A stretch of 64,000 bases of DNA from positions 35,816,353-35,880,352 of the forward strand of contig CM055903.1 in the NCBI GenBank assembly GCA_029582155.1, in the 5' to 3' direction. Source of the DNA: Panopea generosa. Taxonomy: Eukaryota > Mollusca > Bivalvia > Adapedonta > Hiatellidae. The notes beneath the pieces were generated by a model. It was not told the DNA's origin and did not search any database. It worked only from the letters and a program-made list of their open reading frames with translations. Shown here one piece after another: positions 25,228 to 38,396 of this stretch; position 1 is the stretch's first letter; each line of letters opens with the position of its first letter. Both the position numbers and the translations under genes were made by a program.

Positions 25228-25520
25228 ATTAAAGGGAGTATATCAGGTAAAAAAACGCTATAAATGTCTTAAAAATGAAATTCTTTTTTATAATGTTTAA
25301 AATACATCTCATTATCATTAATAAAGTCTGAATGGCTTAGTATGTCAAATCTACAAAAATGTGACAAAATAGCTATTTAAATCTGAGTGGTAGACTTGAA
25401 ATCACGTGACTCATTTAATATGTCACAAAACAGCGGGAAATCTACTTTAGTCTAACCTAAGCGGATAACCCAAGTTAGGAAATTCTTTTTAAAGTTTTTA
25501 TTTTGGCATGTTTAAAAAGG
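25228..25520 (+). repeat. Dispersed repeat, copy B (short)
   Basis: Same ordered landmarks as the copy at 23695, in the same orientation, but lacking internal segments. Confidence 0.6.
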
Positions 25521-26025
25521 TATCCTTTTGGCAATGCAGGGTCAGTCAGTATAATATATATATATATACATACAATCTCCAAATATAAATCTTTACAATA
25601 CTATGGAAATGTTAATCTCCAAATATAAATCTTTACAATACTAATGGTGTCGCACCAAAAAATTCTTTAAAAAGGAGAAAAAAAATTGTAAAACCTTATT
25701 CAAACATCTATTAAAGTTTCAGTATATAAACCATGTAAATGTGTAACTTTCAGAAACACATCAAAATAAAAAAAATAAAAACTACGCCTTGTCCCTTTTA
25801 TTATATGCAGGGAAAAGATGACCATTTGAAGACAAAATAAAATTTTGATTGACTGTTTTAGACAGTAAACAATGGTGGCACATATCAGTCTGTTTTGTAA
25901 GGGGATGCGCGCATGAGTGCGAGTCAAAACTAATTTGTTCTATGTCGAACTGCAAGCCGCCAATCATCTGTAATGCAAAACAGTAAATTGAAACTTGATA
26001 GTAAATAATACATTGTACTATTACA

Positions 26026-26361
26026 TCACCTAACCAGCATGTTATGCATTTTTGGAAATAGATAAGAAAGGACAGATTCTACCACTAAGCATTCTTTGAG
26101 ATCAAATAGCTCGCCTTTATCGATTAACCACTTAGTGAGACTACGAAGAAATAAACCTTTCAATTTTAGAACTTTTCCAAATTTGACTCCAAGAGCAGAG
26201 GTAAATGAAAAAAAAATTACATAAGCCCCAACCCCACCACACTGAATTGTCGTTACCTTTCCCATTAAGTCACAAATATCTTTTTTCATCGAATTAAGGC
26301 AAGACAAAAAAATGAATGTAAACACACTGATTACGAGTAACAGACCAGAGAAACTTTTCAT
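26026..26361 (-). CDS. Possible small secreted or membrane protein
   Basis: A 111-codon frame 110 bp downstream of the 979-codon gene on the same strand. It starts with a signal-peptide-like stretch (MKSFSGLLLVISVFTFIFLS) and has a second hydrophobic patch near residues 44-60. I do not recognise the family. It may be no more than an open frame in the 3' UTR of the upstream gene; the hydrophobic codon content is also what AT-rich DNA gives by chance. Confidence 0.2.
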   Translation of the reverse strand: MKSFSGLLLVISVFTFIFLSCLNSMKKDICDLMGKVTTIQCGGVGAYVIFFSFTSALGVKFGKVLKLKGLFLRSLTKWLIDKGELFDLKECLVVESVLSYLFPKMHNMLVR

Positions 26362-26471
26362 GCATTCACGTTAGATAAAAAGTTCAAGTTTACAAATTAA
26401 AATATGCATGCTTACAGACTTGATGCAACATCAAAATACTTTCACAGAAACTAATGTATCTGTTTCATTTC

Positions 26472-29411
26472 TTATCCTTCCTGGATCTCGTCGTCCAACA
26501 TCGATATTGATCCAATATCCCTTTCTGATAACACTCCAGGAGTTTTCATATCGGGAAAATCTTCAATGTCTACTGTGGTTATATCAATCAAGAGGTCAAT
26601 TTTCGTGGCATCATCTCCAGTATTCGAAATGAACGGTTCATTTTCTTCAAAAACGGGCGTTTCTGGATTAACATCATCGGTGTTACCACTATCTTGGGAT
26701 TTGGACTGATCTGATTTGATTTCGCTCTTTTCGCGTATTTCGGGTGGATTAACAATGATATCGAAAATGGGCCAACATTGCTCGTATGTGTCCAGTATCT
26801 CATTGAGCAATACCTGAAACTGAATGTTAGACGTATCAACAGCTGTCACCGAGTGTGGTTTAAACATGACTTTCCTCAGCATGAATGGCACGAATCCTCC
26901 TGCAATAGTTGCTAATAATTTATTTGTTCCCGAAATTTCATATGTGTCACCAAACGCCATTACTACAACAAGAACAAACATAAGAAAAAGCAAAATAACT
27001 CCAAACTCCATAGTCGCTTTAAGATAATTAATAAGTAATTCACCCGGTGCAGCATAGAACGGCATCTTGCAAGTTCTGAAGTAAAATGTTTTTGGAATAA
27101 GCGGCTCGTCATTTTTACTTAAAAACAACAGCAGGCGAGAAATATTCCACCTTGGATATCCTTCACTATTTTTCGCTAAAATAACACTCGAATCTCTAAC
27201 TTCAGTTCTATCAGTTTTTACTCTAAATGCCAAGTTCTTTTGGTGTTCGGACATTTGATACATTGCATTTTCAACCCTCTCTTTTGTTAAGCCAAGGACA
27301 ACGCCATTCATGGTTTTATTGAAAACTTCAAACTTGTTGCTTACATTTCCGAAACAATCGATTCCGTACATACCCAACAGCAAAACCAACGAAACATAGG
27401 TCAGTGTCGAAGATGCGTTCACTATCAGCCCCATCAGTGTGTATACGAATATCTCCACTGCGAACGATACGAACTCCGTCATGAGGAAAATAACCGAATA
27501 CAAGGATATCAGACAAAATGTTATAATCACCAACTGCTGCAGTCTGTACCATTTTGATTTCAAGATAGCTTCATTCTTTTCTAAGGTTTCGGCAGTAGCA
27601 ACGTTTGCCATTTCGAGCTGTTTTTCTAATCTAGTCAGGAAGTCTCCGAGCCGCTTACAGCATCCATACTTGCCACATGCATCACGTGGTACCAAATATA
27701 CTGCAAAATGAGCCAGTAACCGAAGAGTCACGTTTAATGTAGGAAACATATAAAACGATAACACCAGAATTACTAATGGTAACAGCGGTACCCAAATGAA
27801 AAGTCCAATACAAATTCCTAGTCCTCCAAATAGTGTACATGGTTTGAAGATAACTCGCACAAGCCATCCAATCACATCAATTTTGCTTAGTTCGCGCATG
27901 TCTCTGAAGCACTTCCGGAGAACGAATTTAAATTTTTCTTTGGTCTTTCTTCGAATAACACCAAACACAAATGATTCTATTGACAATAGCAAATATATGG
28001 CAATAAATAAAATATGTAATGGTGTGAGATACAAAGTCACATTTCCGGGGAAGTAGAATTTTAGATTTTTTTCTGATGCCGCCAATTTGCGCATTTGCAT
28101 CTCTGTGTGCTCAAACCGGAAATAAACGTAGACGCGAATTAGCCATGGCAAAGCCAACACTATTAACACCACCACCTTCATCGATTCTTTTAAAAGTCGG
28201 TACCAAGTCAATGTCTTGTTGCAAGAGGACTTCATGAATACATCAGCACTGCAGCAATTCTTGACAGACGAACGTTCTCGGATTTTACATTTAACAAACG
28301 AATCATACAGAGTTTGGAAAAGTCCGACGGGGGCCATTCCTTCTTGCAGCAACCGTTCTTGTTTGATGCGCAGGCAAACATCTTTCAGCGTTATTGAATA
28401 AGGCACTTCCGGGAGCATAGTTGACAGCGTTTTCTTAAACTCTGGCATAAACTTGAACTTAGATAACTTGAATGAATTAACCACGTTGGAAAAACCTTCG
28501 GGGTGTCTTGTTATCACAGTATTCAGTTTCATCGATTTTCCGGGTACAAATGTATATGTAAATGGCGCCGCCGTATGCTTTGTACGGTATAATGAGTCGG
28601 GAACGAATCTAGGACTAAATAATACGACCAAAACCTGCAATACAAGTATAACAGCGAAAAGAACATTCAGCCATATATCTGCTTCCAAATATTGGCATGT
28701 AATATGTAACGAACTTGTTCTCTGACAGCACTGGTATCGGAAATTGGCCGTCCCACGGTCATTCATCACGTGCATGTTACACACGTTGTCGTTGGGTTGC
28801 AGCTGTACGATCTGACCCGAACTTGTGTTCTGAAAATCATTCATAACAAGTTCGCGGACGAGTTGTTCTATATCTGAGTAACTCAATTGATCAAGACAGT
28901 TATGCGGGTATTCTTTCAAAGAAACGTCTTCCGTTACCACACCGAGTTCGAGAGTTGTTAACGACAGTACATCGTAGTCAGGACGCAAAAGAAGCAAACC
29001 GGTACCATGGCGACCAGTGGACCGTACCCAGTAGAACGGCATATATGTTAGGCTCTCATTGTTACCGTAGAACTGTCTAGTTTCCGATTTAGAAATATGA
29101 AGATTAAATTTGATTAACTTCACGCCAGCACTGAGGTGACCCTTGATTTTGTAGGTGATCTCCTCATCCTTGGCAACAAGAGTGCAGTTTTTCATGACGG
29201 ACGCAGCAACGTAGGGGACATCAAGTGATTGTTCAGAAGACCCGGGAAGTGGTTTGAGTATTGTAGTATTGGTAAAGCCTTGTTTTGCTGTCGTCGCTTT
29301 AGCGGTGGTGACATTGCTAGTCCGTGTTTTGGCGGTGGTAACGTTACCCGTCGGAGCAGCTGTTACGAATCCGGTTAACACGATTAAATACAGCACAAGT
29401 GATTTTGTCAT
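26472..29411 (-). CDS. Intronless 979-aa multipass membrane protein, family not recognised
   Basis: One uninterrupted frame from ATG at 29411 to TAG at 26472. Residues 1-19 form a signal peptide (LVLYLIVLTGFVTAA), then a Thr-rich mucin-like stretch (20-50). A Cys-containing ectodomain with several N-glycosylation sites runs to about 243. Hydrophobic helices lie near 247-266, 412-430, 459-484, 528-556, 625-645, 648-665, 668-684, 802-821 and 832-848. The first large loop (270-410) is basic. A cluster PRDACGKYGCC lies near 575-585. The acidic Ser/Asp-rich tail (890-979) is probably cytoplasmic. A splice-acceptor-like TTTCTTTTCAG ends 28 bp before the ATG (AG at 29440-29441), which suggests a non-coding first exon upstream. 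Function is unknown; a surface receptor or transporter-like role would be a guess. Confidence 0.85.
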   Translation of the reverse strand: MTKSLVLYLIVLTGFVTAAPTGNVTTAKTRTSNVTTAKATTAKQGFTNTTILKPLPGSSEQSLDVPYVAASVMKNCTLVAKDEEITYKIKGHLSAGVKLIKFNLHISKSETRQFYGNNESLTYMPFYWVRSTGRHGTGLLLLRPDYDVLSLTTLELGVVTEDVSLKEYPHNCLDQLSYSDIEQLVRELVMNDFQNTSSGQIVQLQPNDNVCNMHVMNDRGTANFRYQCCQRTSSLHITCQYLEADIWLNVLFAVILVLQVLVVLFSPRFVPDSLYRTKHTAAPFTYTFVPGKSMKLNTVITRHPEGFSNVVNSFKLSKFKFMPEFKKTLSTMLPEVPYSITLKDVCLRIKQERLLQEGMAPVGLFQTLYDSFVKCKIRERSSVKNCCSADVFMKSSCNKTLTWYRLLKESMKVVVLIVLALPWLIRVYVYFRFEHTEMQMRKLAASEKNLKFYFPGNVTLYLTPLHILFIAIYLLLSIESFVFGVIRRKTKEKFKFVLRKCFRDMRELSKIDVIGWLVRVIFKPCTLFGGLGICIGLFIWVPLLPLVILVLSFYMFPTLNVTLRLLAHFAVYLVPRDACGKYGCCKRLGDFLTRLEKQLEMANVATAETLEKNEAILKSKWYRLQQLVIITFCLISLYSVIFLMTEFVSFAVEIFVYTLMGLIVNASSTLTYVSLVLLLGMYGIDCFGNVSNKFEVFNKTMNGVVLGLTKERVENAMYQMSEHQKNLAFRVKTDRTEVRDSSVILAKNSEGYPRWNISRLLLFLSKNDEPLIPKTFYFRTCKMPFYAAPGELLINYLKATMEFGVILLFLMFVLVVVMAFGDTYEISGTNKLLATIAGGFVPFMLRKVMFKPHSVTAVDTSNIQFQVLLNEILDTYEQCWPIFDIIVNPPEIREKSEIKSDQSKSQDSGNTDDVNPETPVFEENEPFISNTGDDATKIDLLIDITTVDIEDFPDMKTPGVLSERDIGSISMLDDEIQEG

Positions 29412-29441
29412 AGTGGCAACTTATAATACCGGATAGTGTCT

Positions 29442-30774
29442 GAAAAGAAAAACAATGAAACAACCCATCAGTCTAAAACGTCAACTGTAATAAATTCTTT
29501 TATCTTATATTCTTTACATATAGAACAAGAATTTGTTTTATTCAGCATTAGGTAAATGATATGCTTTTTGCCTACTTATTTATTATATACAATGCAATGT
29601 GACATAAAACTTGGAATACAATGCAACAATTCTATCATAGAAATGATAGAAAGAGAAAGGTTTAATTAAATACTCAAAAGATAATTGATTTAAAATACGT
29701 GATTGTGATGTAAGGTTTAAATTTACTGCTGGGAATACGTGATGGTGATGTAAGGTTTACATTTACTGCTGGGAATAATACTGTTCTAAATCATTTCTTT
29801 GTTTATTTGCAAAATACATATCTCATGCTGACATGAATTATAATGTATGCCTGTAATATTTTACTACATGTATACATTTTCATTTATATGTTACTAAGTC
29901 GTCGAGATATAATCCAATTCATCATTTCATGGAAGTGACCGTAACTAGTGTGGTGAGCCCTCGTGGCCAAACCCTTTTGTCTTTATTTATTTCAATGTTC
30001 CTCGAATGCTAGTAATATGTATATGTGTATGTATTTGGCAATAAAACTATAAGCGTCCTAACTAGTATCTGAATAAAGTTCTTACAGAAACTTAATTACA
30101 TACATGTTTATATGTCTCTGGTTTATGTCTCTTTATATATAAAGAAAGAAACATGTTGTTTATGAATGACAAACATAATCGCGAATTCTTATGGCCTTCG
30201 ATGCATTTATAACAGTCGATGCATCTCTTAAACTTGACAAAATGGTGTCTTAAAAATATATTTACTAATCAGTAATTTAAGTATGCAAATTAGCTGCTTC
30301 ACTGACGGATATAATTGTAAAATTTCAATCGTATATACACGACCAATTCCACCATTTCTACAAAATATTCATATTTAGGAGGGTATGGTAATTTTCAAAA
30401 TCAAAAATAAATACGAGGATAAAAATCGGAAAATTGTCACGTGACTTGTCTTAATATTACTCGCGGTTGCTGAAATGTTCAGAGTGAAATCTGCAATGAT
30501 CTATTACTTATTGCTTTCAACAGAAATTACGTTATAGTACAATTTGAATTTCTTTTTTTTAATACATTACTTGGGAGGAGCATTTTTCATGCTTTATATG
30601 TGAATATTGTTTGTTTGCATTGACAAAAGACAAAGTTACAAAATATGAGAGCAAATGGAATAAACTGCAAATTGTCTCAGTAAAATATCATTATACTTTG
30701 AAATGACTATTACATTCTTTTTCTTCTCTCCGACCTATTCTGACATTAAGGCGTTCCTTAACATTTGAATAATT
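29442..30774. other. AT-rich region upstream of the membrane-protein gene
   Basis: Expected to hold the 5' UTR intron and promoter of the - strand gene, but I cannot place either. A two-copy 40-bp tandem (TACGTGATTGTGATGTAAGG type) is at 29696-29776. No other structure seen. Confidence 0.4.
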
Positions 30775-33700
30775 TGTTTGTTTGTATGGTGTTTAGCGTC
30801 GCATTTACGATGGCACTTTTTTTCAGTTATACTCGTGACGATGTCTACTTGAAACAGCTGCTACACTGAAGTATCATGCCTCAGATACATGTCATGATAC
30901 CCCATCCAGTTACATTATACTGACACAGGGCCGATCAGGCCTAGAACACTGACACACTGAAGTATTATGCCGCAGACACATGGTATGATACCCCATCAAG
31001 TCACATTATACTGACACCGGGCCGATCAGGCCTAGAACACTGACACATTTGGAGTACCATGTCGCAGATACATGGTATGATACCCCATCCAGTCACATTA
31101 TACTGACACCGGGCCTATCACACCTAGAACACTGACACACTGAAGTATCAAGCCGCTGATACATGGTATGATACCCCATCAAGTCACATTATACTGACAC
31201 AGGGCCGATCAGGCCTAGAACACTGACATATTGGAGTACCATGCCGCAGACACATGGTATGATACCCCATCCAGTCACAGTATACTGACACCGGACCGAT
31301 CAGACCTAGAACACTGACACACTGGAGTACCATGCCGCAGATACACGGTATGATACCCCATCCAGTCACATTATACTGACACCGAACCGATCAGACCTAG
31401 AACACTGACACACTGGAGTACCATGCCGCAGATACATGGTATGATACCCCATCCAGTCACATTATACTGACACCAGGCCGATCAGACCTAGAACAATGAC
31501 ACACTGGAGTAGCATGCCGCAGATAAATGGTATGATACCCCATCCAGTCACATTATACTGACACCATGGCCGATCAGACCTAGAACAATGACACATTGGA
31601 GTACCATGCCGCAGATAAATGGTATGATACCCCATCCAGTCACATTATACTGACAGCGCGCCGATCAGACCTAGAACACTGACACACTGGAGTACCATGC
31701 CGCAGACACATGGTATGATACCCCATCCAATCACATTATACTGACAACGGGCCGATCAGACCTAGAACACGGACACAATGAAGTACCATGTCGCAGGTAC
31801 ATGGTATGATACCCCATCAAGTCACATTATACTGACACCGGGCTGATCAGACCTAGAACACTGACACACTGGAGTACCATGTCGCAGATACATGGTATGA
31901 TACCCCATCAAGTCACATTATACTGACACCGGGCCGATCAGACCTAGAACACTGACACACTGGAGTACCATGTCGCAGATACATGGTATGATACCCCAAC
32001 AAGTCACATTATACTGACACCGGGCCTATCAGACCTAGAACAATGACACACTGGAGTACCATGTTGCAGATACATGGTATGATACCCCATCCAGTCCCAT
32101 TATACTGACACCAGGCCGATCAGACCTAGAACAATGACACACTGGAGTACCATGCCGCAGATAAATGGTATGATACCCCATCCAGTCACATTATACTGAC
32201 ACCGGGCCGATCAGACCTAGAACACTGACACACTGGAGTACCATGCCGCAGACACATGGTATGATACATGTACCCCATCCAATCACATTATACTGACACC
32301 GGGCCGATCAGACCTAGAACACGGACACACTGAAGTACCATGTCGCAGATACATGGTATGATACCCCATCAAGTCACATTATACTGACACCAGGCCGATC
32401 AGACCTAGAACACTGACACACTGGAGTACCATGTCGCAGATACATGGTATGATACCCCAACAAGTCACATTATACTGACACCGGGCCGATCAGATCTAGA
32501 ACACGGACACACTGAAGTACCATGTCGCAGATACATGGTATGATACCCCATCAAGTCACATTATACTGACACCGGGCCGATCAGACCTAGAACACTGACA
32601 CACTGGAGTACCATGTTGCATATACATGGTATGATACCCCCATCCAGTCACATTATACTGACACCGGGCCGATCAGACCTAGAACACTGACACATTGAAG
32701 TACCATGCCGCAGATACATGGTATGATACCCCATCAAGTCACATTATACTGACACCGGGCCGATCAGACCTAGAACACTGACACACTGGCGTACCATGTC
32801 GCAGATACATGGTATGATATACCATCAAGTCGCATTATACTGACACCGGGCCGATCAGACCTAGAACACTGACACACTGGAGTACCATGTCGCAGGTAAA
32901 TGGTATGATACCCCATCCAGTCACATTATACTGACACCGGGGCGATCAGACCTAGAACACTGACACACTGGAGTACCATGTCGCAGATACATGGTATGAT
33001 ATCCCACCCAGTCACATTATACTGACACCGGGCCGATCAGACCTAGAACACTGACACACTGGAGTACCATGCCGCAGATACATGGTATGATACCCCATCA
33101 AGTTACATTATACTGACACCGGGCCGATCAGACCTAGAACACTGACACACTGGAGTACCATGTCGCAGATACATGGTATGATATCACATCCAGTCACATT
33201 ATACTGACACCGGGCCAATCAGACCTAGAACACTGACACACTGGAGTAGCATGCCGCAGATACATGGTATGATACCCCATCAAGTCACATTATACTGACA
33301 CCGGGCCGATCAGACCTAGAACACTGAAACACTGCCCCATCCAGTCACATTATACTGACACCGGGCCGATCAGCCCTAGAACACTGACACACTGGAGTAC
33401 CATGCCGTAGATACATGGTATGATACCCCATCCAGCCACATTATACTGACACCAGGCCGATCAGACCTAGAACACTGACACACTGGAGTACCATGCCGCA
33501 GATACATGGTATGATACCCCATCCAGTCACATTATACTGACACCAGGCCTATCAGACATAGAACACTGACACATTGAAGTACCATGCCGCAGATTTATGG
33601 CATGATACCCCATCCAGTCACATTATACTGACACCGGGCCTATCCGACCTAGAACACTGACACAATGAAGTACCATGCCGCAGATATATGGTATGATACC

Positions 33701-34829
33701 CCATCAAGTCACATTATACTGACACCGGGCCGATCAGGTCTAGAACACTGACACACTGGAGTACCATGCCGCAGATATATGGTATGATACCCCATCCAGT
33801 CACATGCTACTGACACCGGGCCGATCAGACCTAGAACACTAACACACTGGAGTACCATGCCGCAGATATATGGTATGATACACCATCAAGTCACATTATA
33901 CTGACACCGGGCCGATCAGGTCTAGAACACTGATACACTTGAGTACCATGCCGCAGATACATGGTATGATACCCCATCCAGTCATATTATACTGACACCG
34001 GGCCTGTCAGACCTAGAACACTGACACTTGAAGTACCATGCCGCAGATACATGGTATGATACCCCATCCAGTCATATTATACTGACACCGGGCCGATCAG
34101 GTCTAGAACACTGACACACTGGAGTACTATGCCGCAGATACATGGTATGATACTCCATCCAGTCACATTATACTGACACCGGGCCTATCAGACCTAGAAC
34201 ACTGACACATTGAAGTACCATGCCGCAGATAAATGGTATGATACCCCATCCAGTCACATTATACTGACACCGGGCCGATCAGACCTAAAACACTGACACA
34301 TTGAAGTACCATGCCGCAGATAAATGGTATGATACCCCATCCAGTCCCATTATACTGACACCGGGCCTATCAGACCTAGAACACTGACACATTAAAGTAC
34401 CATGCCGCAGATACATGGTATGATACCCCATCCAGTCACATTATACTGACACCGGGCCTATCAGACCTGGAACACTGACACATTGAAGTACCATGCTGCA
34501 GATTAATGGTATGATACCCCATCCAGTCACATTATACTGACACCGGGCCGATCAGACCTAGAACACTGACACATTGAAGTACCATGCCGCAGATAAATGG
34601 TATGATACCCCATCCAGTCACATTATACTGACACCGGGCCTATCAGACCTAGAACACTGACACATTGAAGTACCATGCCGCAGATAAATGGTATGATAAC
34701 CCATCCTGTCACATTATACTGATACCGGGCCTATCAGACCTAGAACACTGACACACTGAAGTACCATGCCGCAGATAAATGGTATGATACCCAATCCAGT
34801 AACATTATACTGACACAGGGCCGATCAGA

Positions 34830-36564
34830 CCTAGAACACTGACACACTGAAGTACCATGCCGCAGATAAATGGTATGATACCCCATCCAGTCACATTATA
34901 CTGACACCGGGCCTATCATACCTAGAACACTGACACACTGAAGTACCATGCCGCACATAAATGGTATGATACCCCATCCAGTCACATTATACTGACACCG
35001 GGCCGATCAGACCTAGAACACTGACACACTGAAGTACCATGCCGCAGATAAATGGTATGATACCCCATCCAGTCACATTATACTGACACCGGGCCTATCA
35101 GACCTAGAACACTGACACACTGAAGTACCATGCCGCAGATAAATGGTATGATACCCCATCCAGTCACATTATACTGACACCGGGCCGATCAGACTTAGAA
35201 TACTGACACACTGAAGTACCATGCCGCACATAAATGGTATGATACCCCATCCAGTCACATTATACTGACACCGGGCCGATCAGACCTAGAACACTGACAC
35301 AATGAAGTACCATGCCGTAGATACATGATATGATACCCCATCCAGTCATATTATACTGACAATGGGCCTGTCAGACCTAGAACACTGACACATTGAAGTA
35401 CCATGCCGCAGATACATGGTATGATACCCCATCCAGCCATATTATACTGACACCGGGCCTGTCAGACCTAGAACACTGACACATTAAAGTACCATGCCGC
35501 AGATACATGGTATGATACCCCATCCAGTCACATTATACTGACACCGGTCCTATCAGACCTAGAACACTGACACATTGAAGTACCATGCCGCAGATAAATG
35601 GTATGATACCCAATCCAGTCACATTATACTGACACCGGGCCTATCAGAACTAGAACACTGACACACTGAAGTACCATGCCGCAGATAAATGGTATGATAC
35701 CCCATCCAGTCGCATTATACTGACACCGGGCCGATCAGACCTAGAACACTGACACACTGAAGTACCATGCCGCAGATAAATGGTATGATACCCCATCCAG
35801 TCACATTATACTGACACCGGGCCGATCAGACCTAGAACACTGACACACTGAAGTACCATGCCGCAGATAAATGGTATGATACCCCATCCAGTCACATTAT
35901 ACTGACACCGGGCCTATCATACCTAGAACACTGACACACTGAAGTACCATGCCGCACATAAATGGTATGATACCCCATCAAGTCACATTATACTGACACT
36001 GGGCCTATCAGACCTAGAACACTGACACACTGAAGTACCATGCCGTAGATAAATGGTATGATACCCCATCCAGTCACATTATACTGACACCGGGTCTATC
36101 AGACCTAGAACACTGACACACTGAAGTACAATGCCGCAGATAAATGGTATGATACCCCATCCAGTCCCATTATACTGACACCGGGCCTATCAGACCTAGA
36201 ACACTGATACACTGAAGTACCATGCCGCAGATAAATGGTATGATACCCCATCCAGTCACATTGTACTGACACCGGGCCTATCAGACCTAGAACACTGACA
36301 CACTGAAGTACCATGCCGCAGATAAATGGTATGATACCCCATCCAGTCACATTATACTGACACCGGGCCTATCAGACCTAGAACACTGACACACTGAAGT
36401 ACCATGCCCATGCCGCAGATAAATGGTATGATACCCCATCCAGTCACATTATACTGACACCGGGCCTATCAGACCTAGAACACTGACACACTGAAGTACC
36501 ATGTCGCAGATAAATGGTATGATACCCCATCCAGTCACATTATACTGACACCGGGCCGATCAGA
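34830..36564. repeat. Higher-order repeat unit 1 (1735 bp)
   Basis: Nineteen monomers (18 of 91 bp plus one of 97 bp). Diagnostic variants at 34951, 35224, 35315 and 36406 recur exactly 1735 bp later. The left border is approximate. Confidence 0.85.
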
Positions 36565-38396
36565 CCTAGAACACTGACACACTGAAGTACCATGCCGCAG
36601 ATAAATGGTATGATACCCCATCCAGTCACATTATACTGACACCGGGCCTATCATACCTAGAACACTGACACACTGAAGTACCATGCCGCACATAAATGGT
36701 ATGATACCCCATCCAGTCACATTATACTGACACCGGGCCGATCAGACCTAGAACACTAACACACTGAAGTACCATGCCGCAGATAAATGGTATGATACCC
36801 CATCCAGTCACATTATACTGACACCGGGCCTATCAGACCTAGAACACTGACACACTGAAGTACCATGCCGCAGATAAATGGTATGATACCCCATCCAGTC
36901 ACATTATACTGACACCGGGCCGATCAGACTTAGAATACTGACACACTGAAGTACCATGCCGCACATAAATGGTATGATACCCCATCCAGTCACATTATAC
37001 TGACACCGGGCCGATCAGACATAGAACACTGACACAATGAAGTACCATGCCGTAGATACATGATATGATACCCCATCCAGTCATATTATACTGACAACGG
37101 GCCTGTCAGACCTAGAACACTGACACATTGAAGTACCATGCCGCAGATACATGGTATGATACCCCATCCAGCCATATTATACTGACACCGGGCCTGTCAG
37201 ACCTAGAACACTGACACATTAAAGTACCATGCCGCAGATACATGGTATGATACCCCATCCAGTCACATTATACTGACACCGGTCCTATCAGACCTAGAAC
37301 ACTGACACATTGAAGTACCATGCCGCAGATAAATGGTATGATACCCAATCCAGTCACATTATACTGACACCGGGCCTATCAGAACTAGAACACTGACACA
37401 CTGAAGTACCATGCCGCAGATAAATGGTATGATACCCCATCCAGTCGCATTATACTGACACCGGGCCGATCAGACCTAGAACACTGACACACTGAAGTAC
37501 CATGCCGCAGATAAATGGTATGATACCCCATCCAGTCACATTATACTGACACCGGGCCGATCAGACCTAGAACACTGACACACTGAAGTACCATGCCGCA
37601 GATAAATGGTATGATACCCCATCCAGTCACATTATACTGACACCGGGCCTATCAGACCTAGAACAGTGACACACTGAAGTACCATGCCGCACATAAATGG
37701 TATGATACCCCATCAAGTCACATTATACTGACACTGGGCCTATCAGACCTAGAACACTGACACACTGAAGTACCATGCCGTAGATAAATGGTATGATACC
37801 CCATCCAGTCACATTATACTGACACCGGGTCTATCAGACCTAGAACACTGACACACTGAAGTACCATGCCGCAGATAAATGGTATGATACCCCATCCAGT
37901 CCCATTATACTGACACCGGGCCTATCAGACCTAGAACACTGATACACTGAAGTACCATGCCGCAGATAAATGGTATGATACCCCATCCAGTCACATTATA
38001 CTGACACCGGGCCTATCAGACCTAGAACACTGACACACTGAAGTACCATGCCGCAGATAAATGGTATGATACCCCATCCAGTCACATTATACTGACACCG
38101 GGCCTATCAGACCTAGAACACTGACACACTGAAGTACCATGCCCATGCCGCAGATAAATGGTATGATACCCCATCCAGTCACATTATACTGACACCGGGC
38201 CTATCAGACCTAGAACACTGACACACTGAAGTACCATGCCCATGCCGCAGATAAATGGTATGATACCCCATCCAGTCACATTATACTGACACCGGGCCTA
38301 TCAGACCTAGAACACTGACACACTGAAGTACCATGTCGCAGATAAATGGTATGATACCCCATCCAGTCACATTATACTGACACCGGGCCGATCAGA
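36565..38396. repeat. Higher-order repeat unit 2 (1832 bp)
   Basis: Same series as unit 1 with one extra 97-bp monomer. The insertion variant occurs at both 38141 and 38238, so the length is 1735 + 97. Confidence 0.85.

Larger units (their letters stand above)
23404..26025. other. AT-rich region with dispersed repeats
   Basis: No gene recognised. Holds a pair of related blocks (23695-24230, 25228-25520), a MITE-like copy (24754-24936) and a short local duplication with AATCTCCAAATATAAATCTT at about 25574 and 25613. A TTTATT at about 25797 would be AATAAA for the - strand gene at 26472-29411. Confidence 0.5.

Noticed and set aside
31184-36350. Short - strand frames (60-80 codons) in the 91-bp array
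   Set aside because: Repeat-derived frames with a periodic peptide; no gene evidence.
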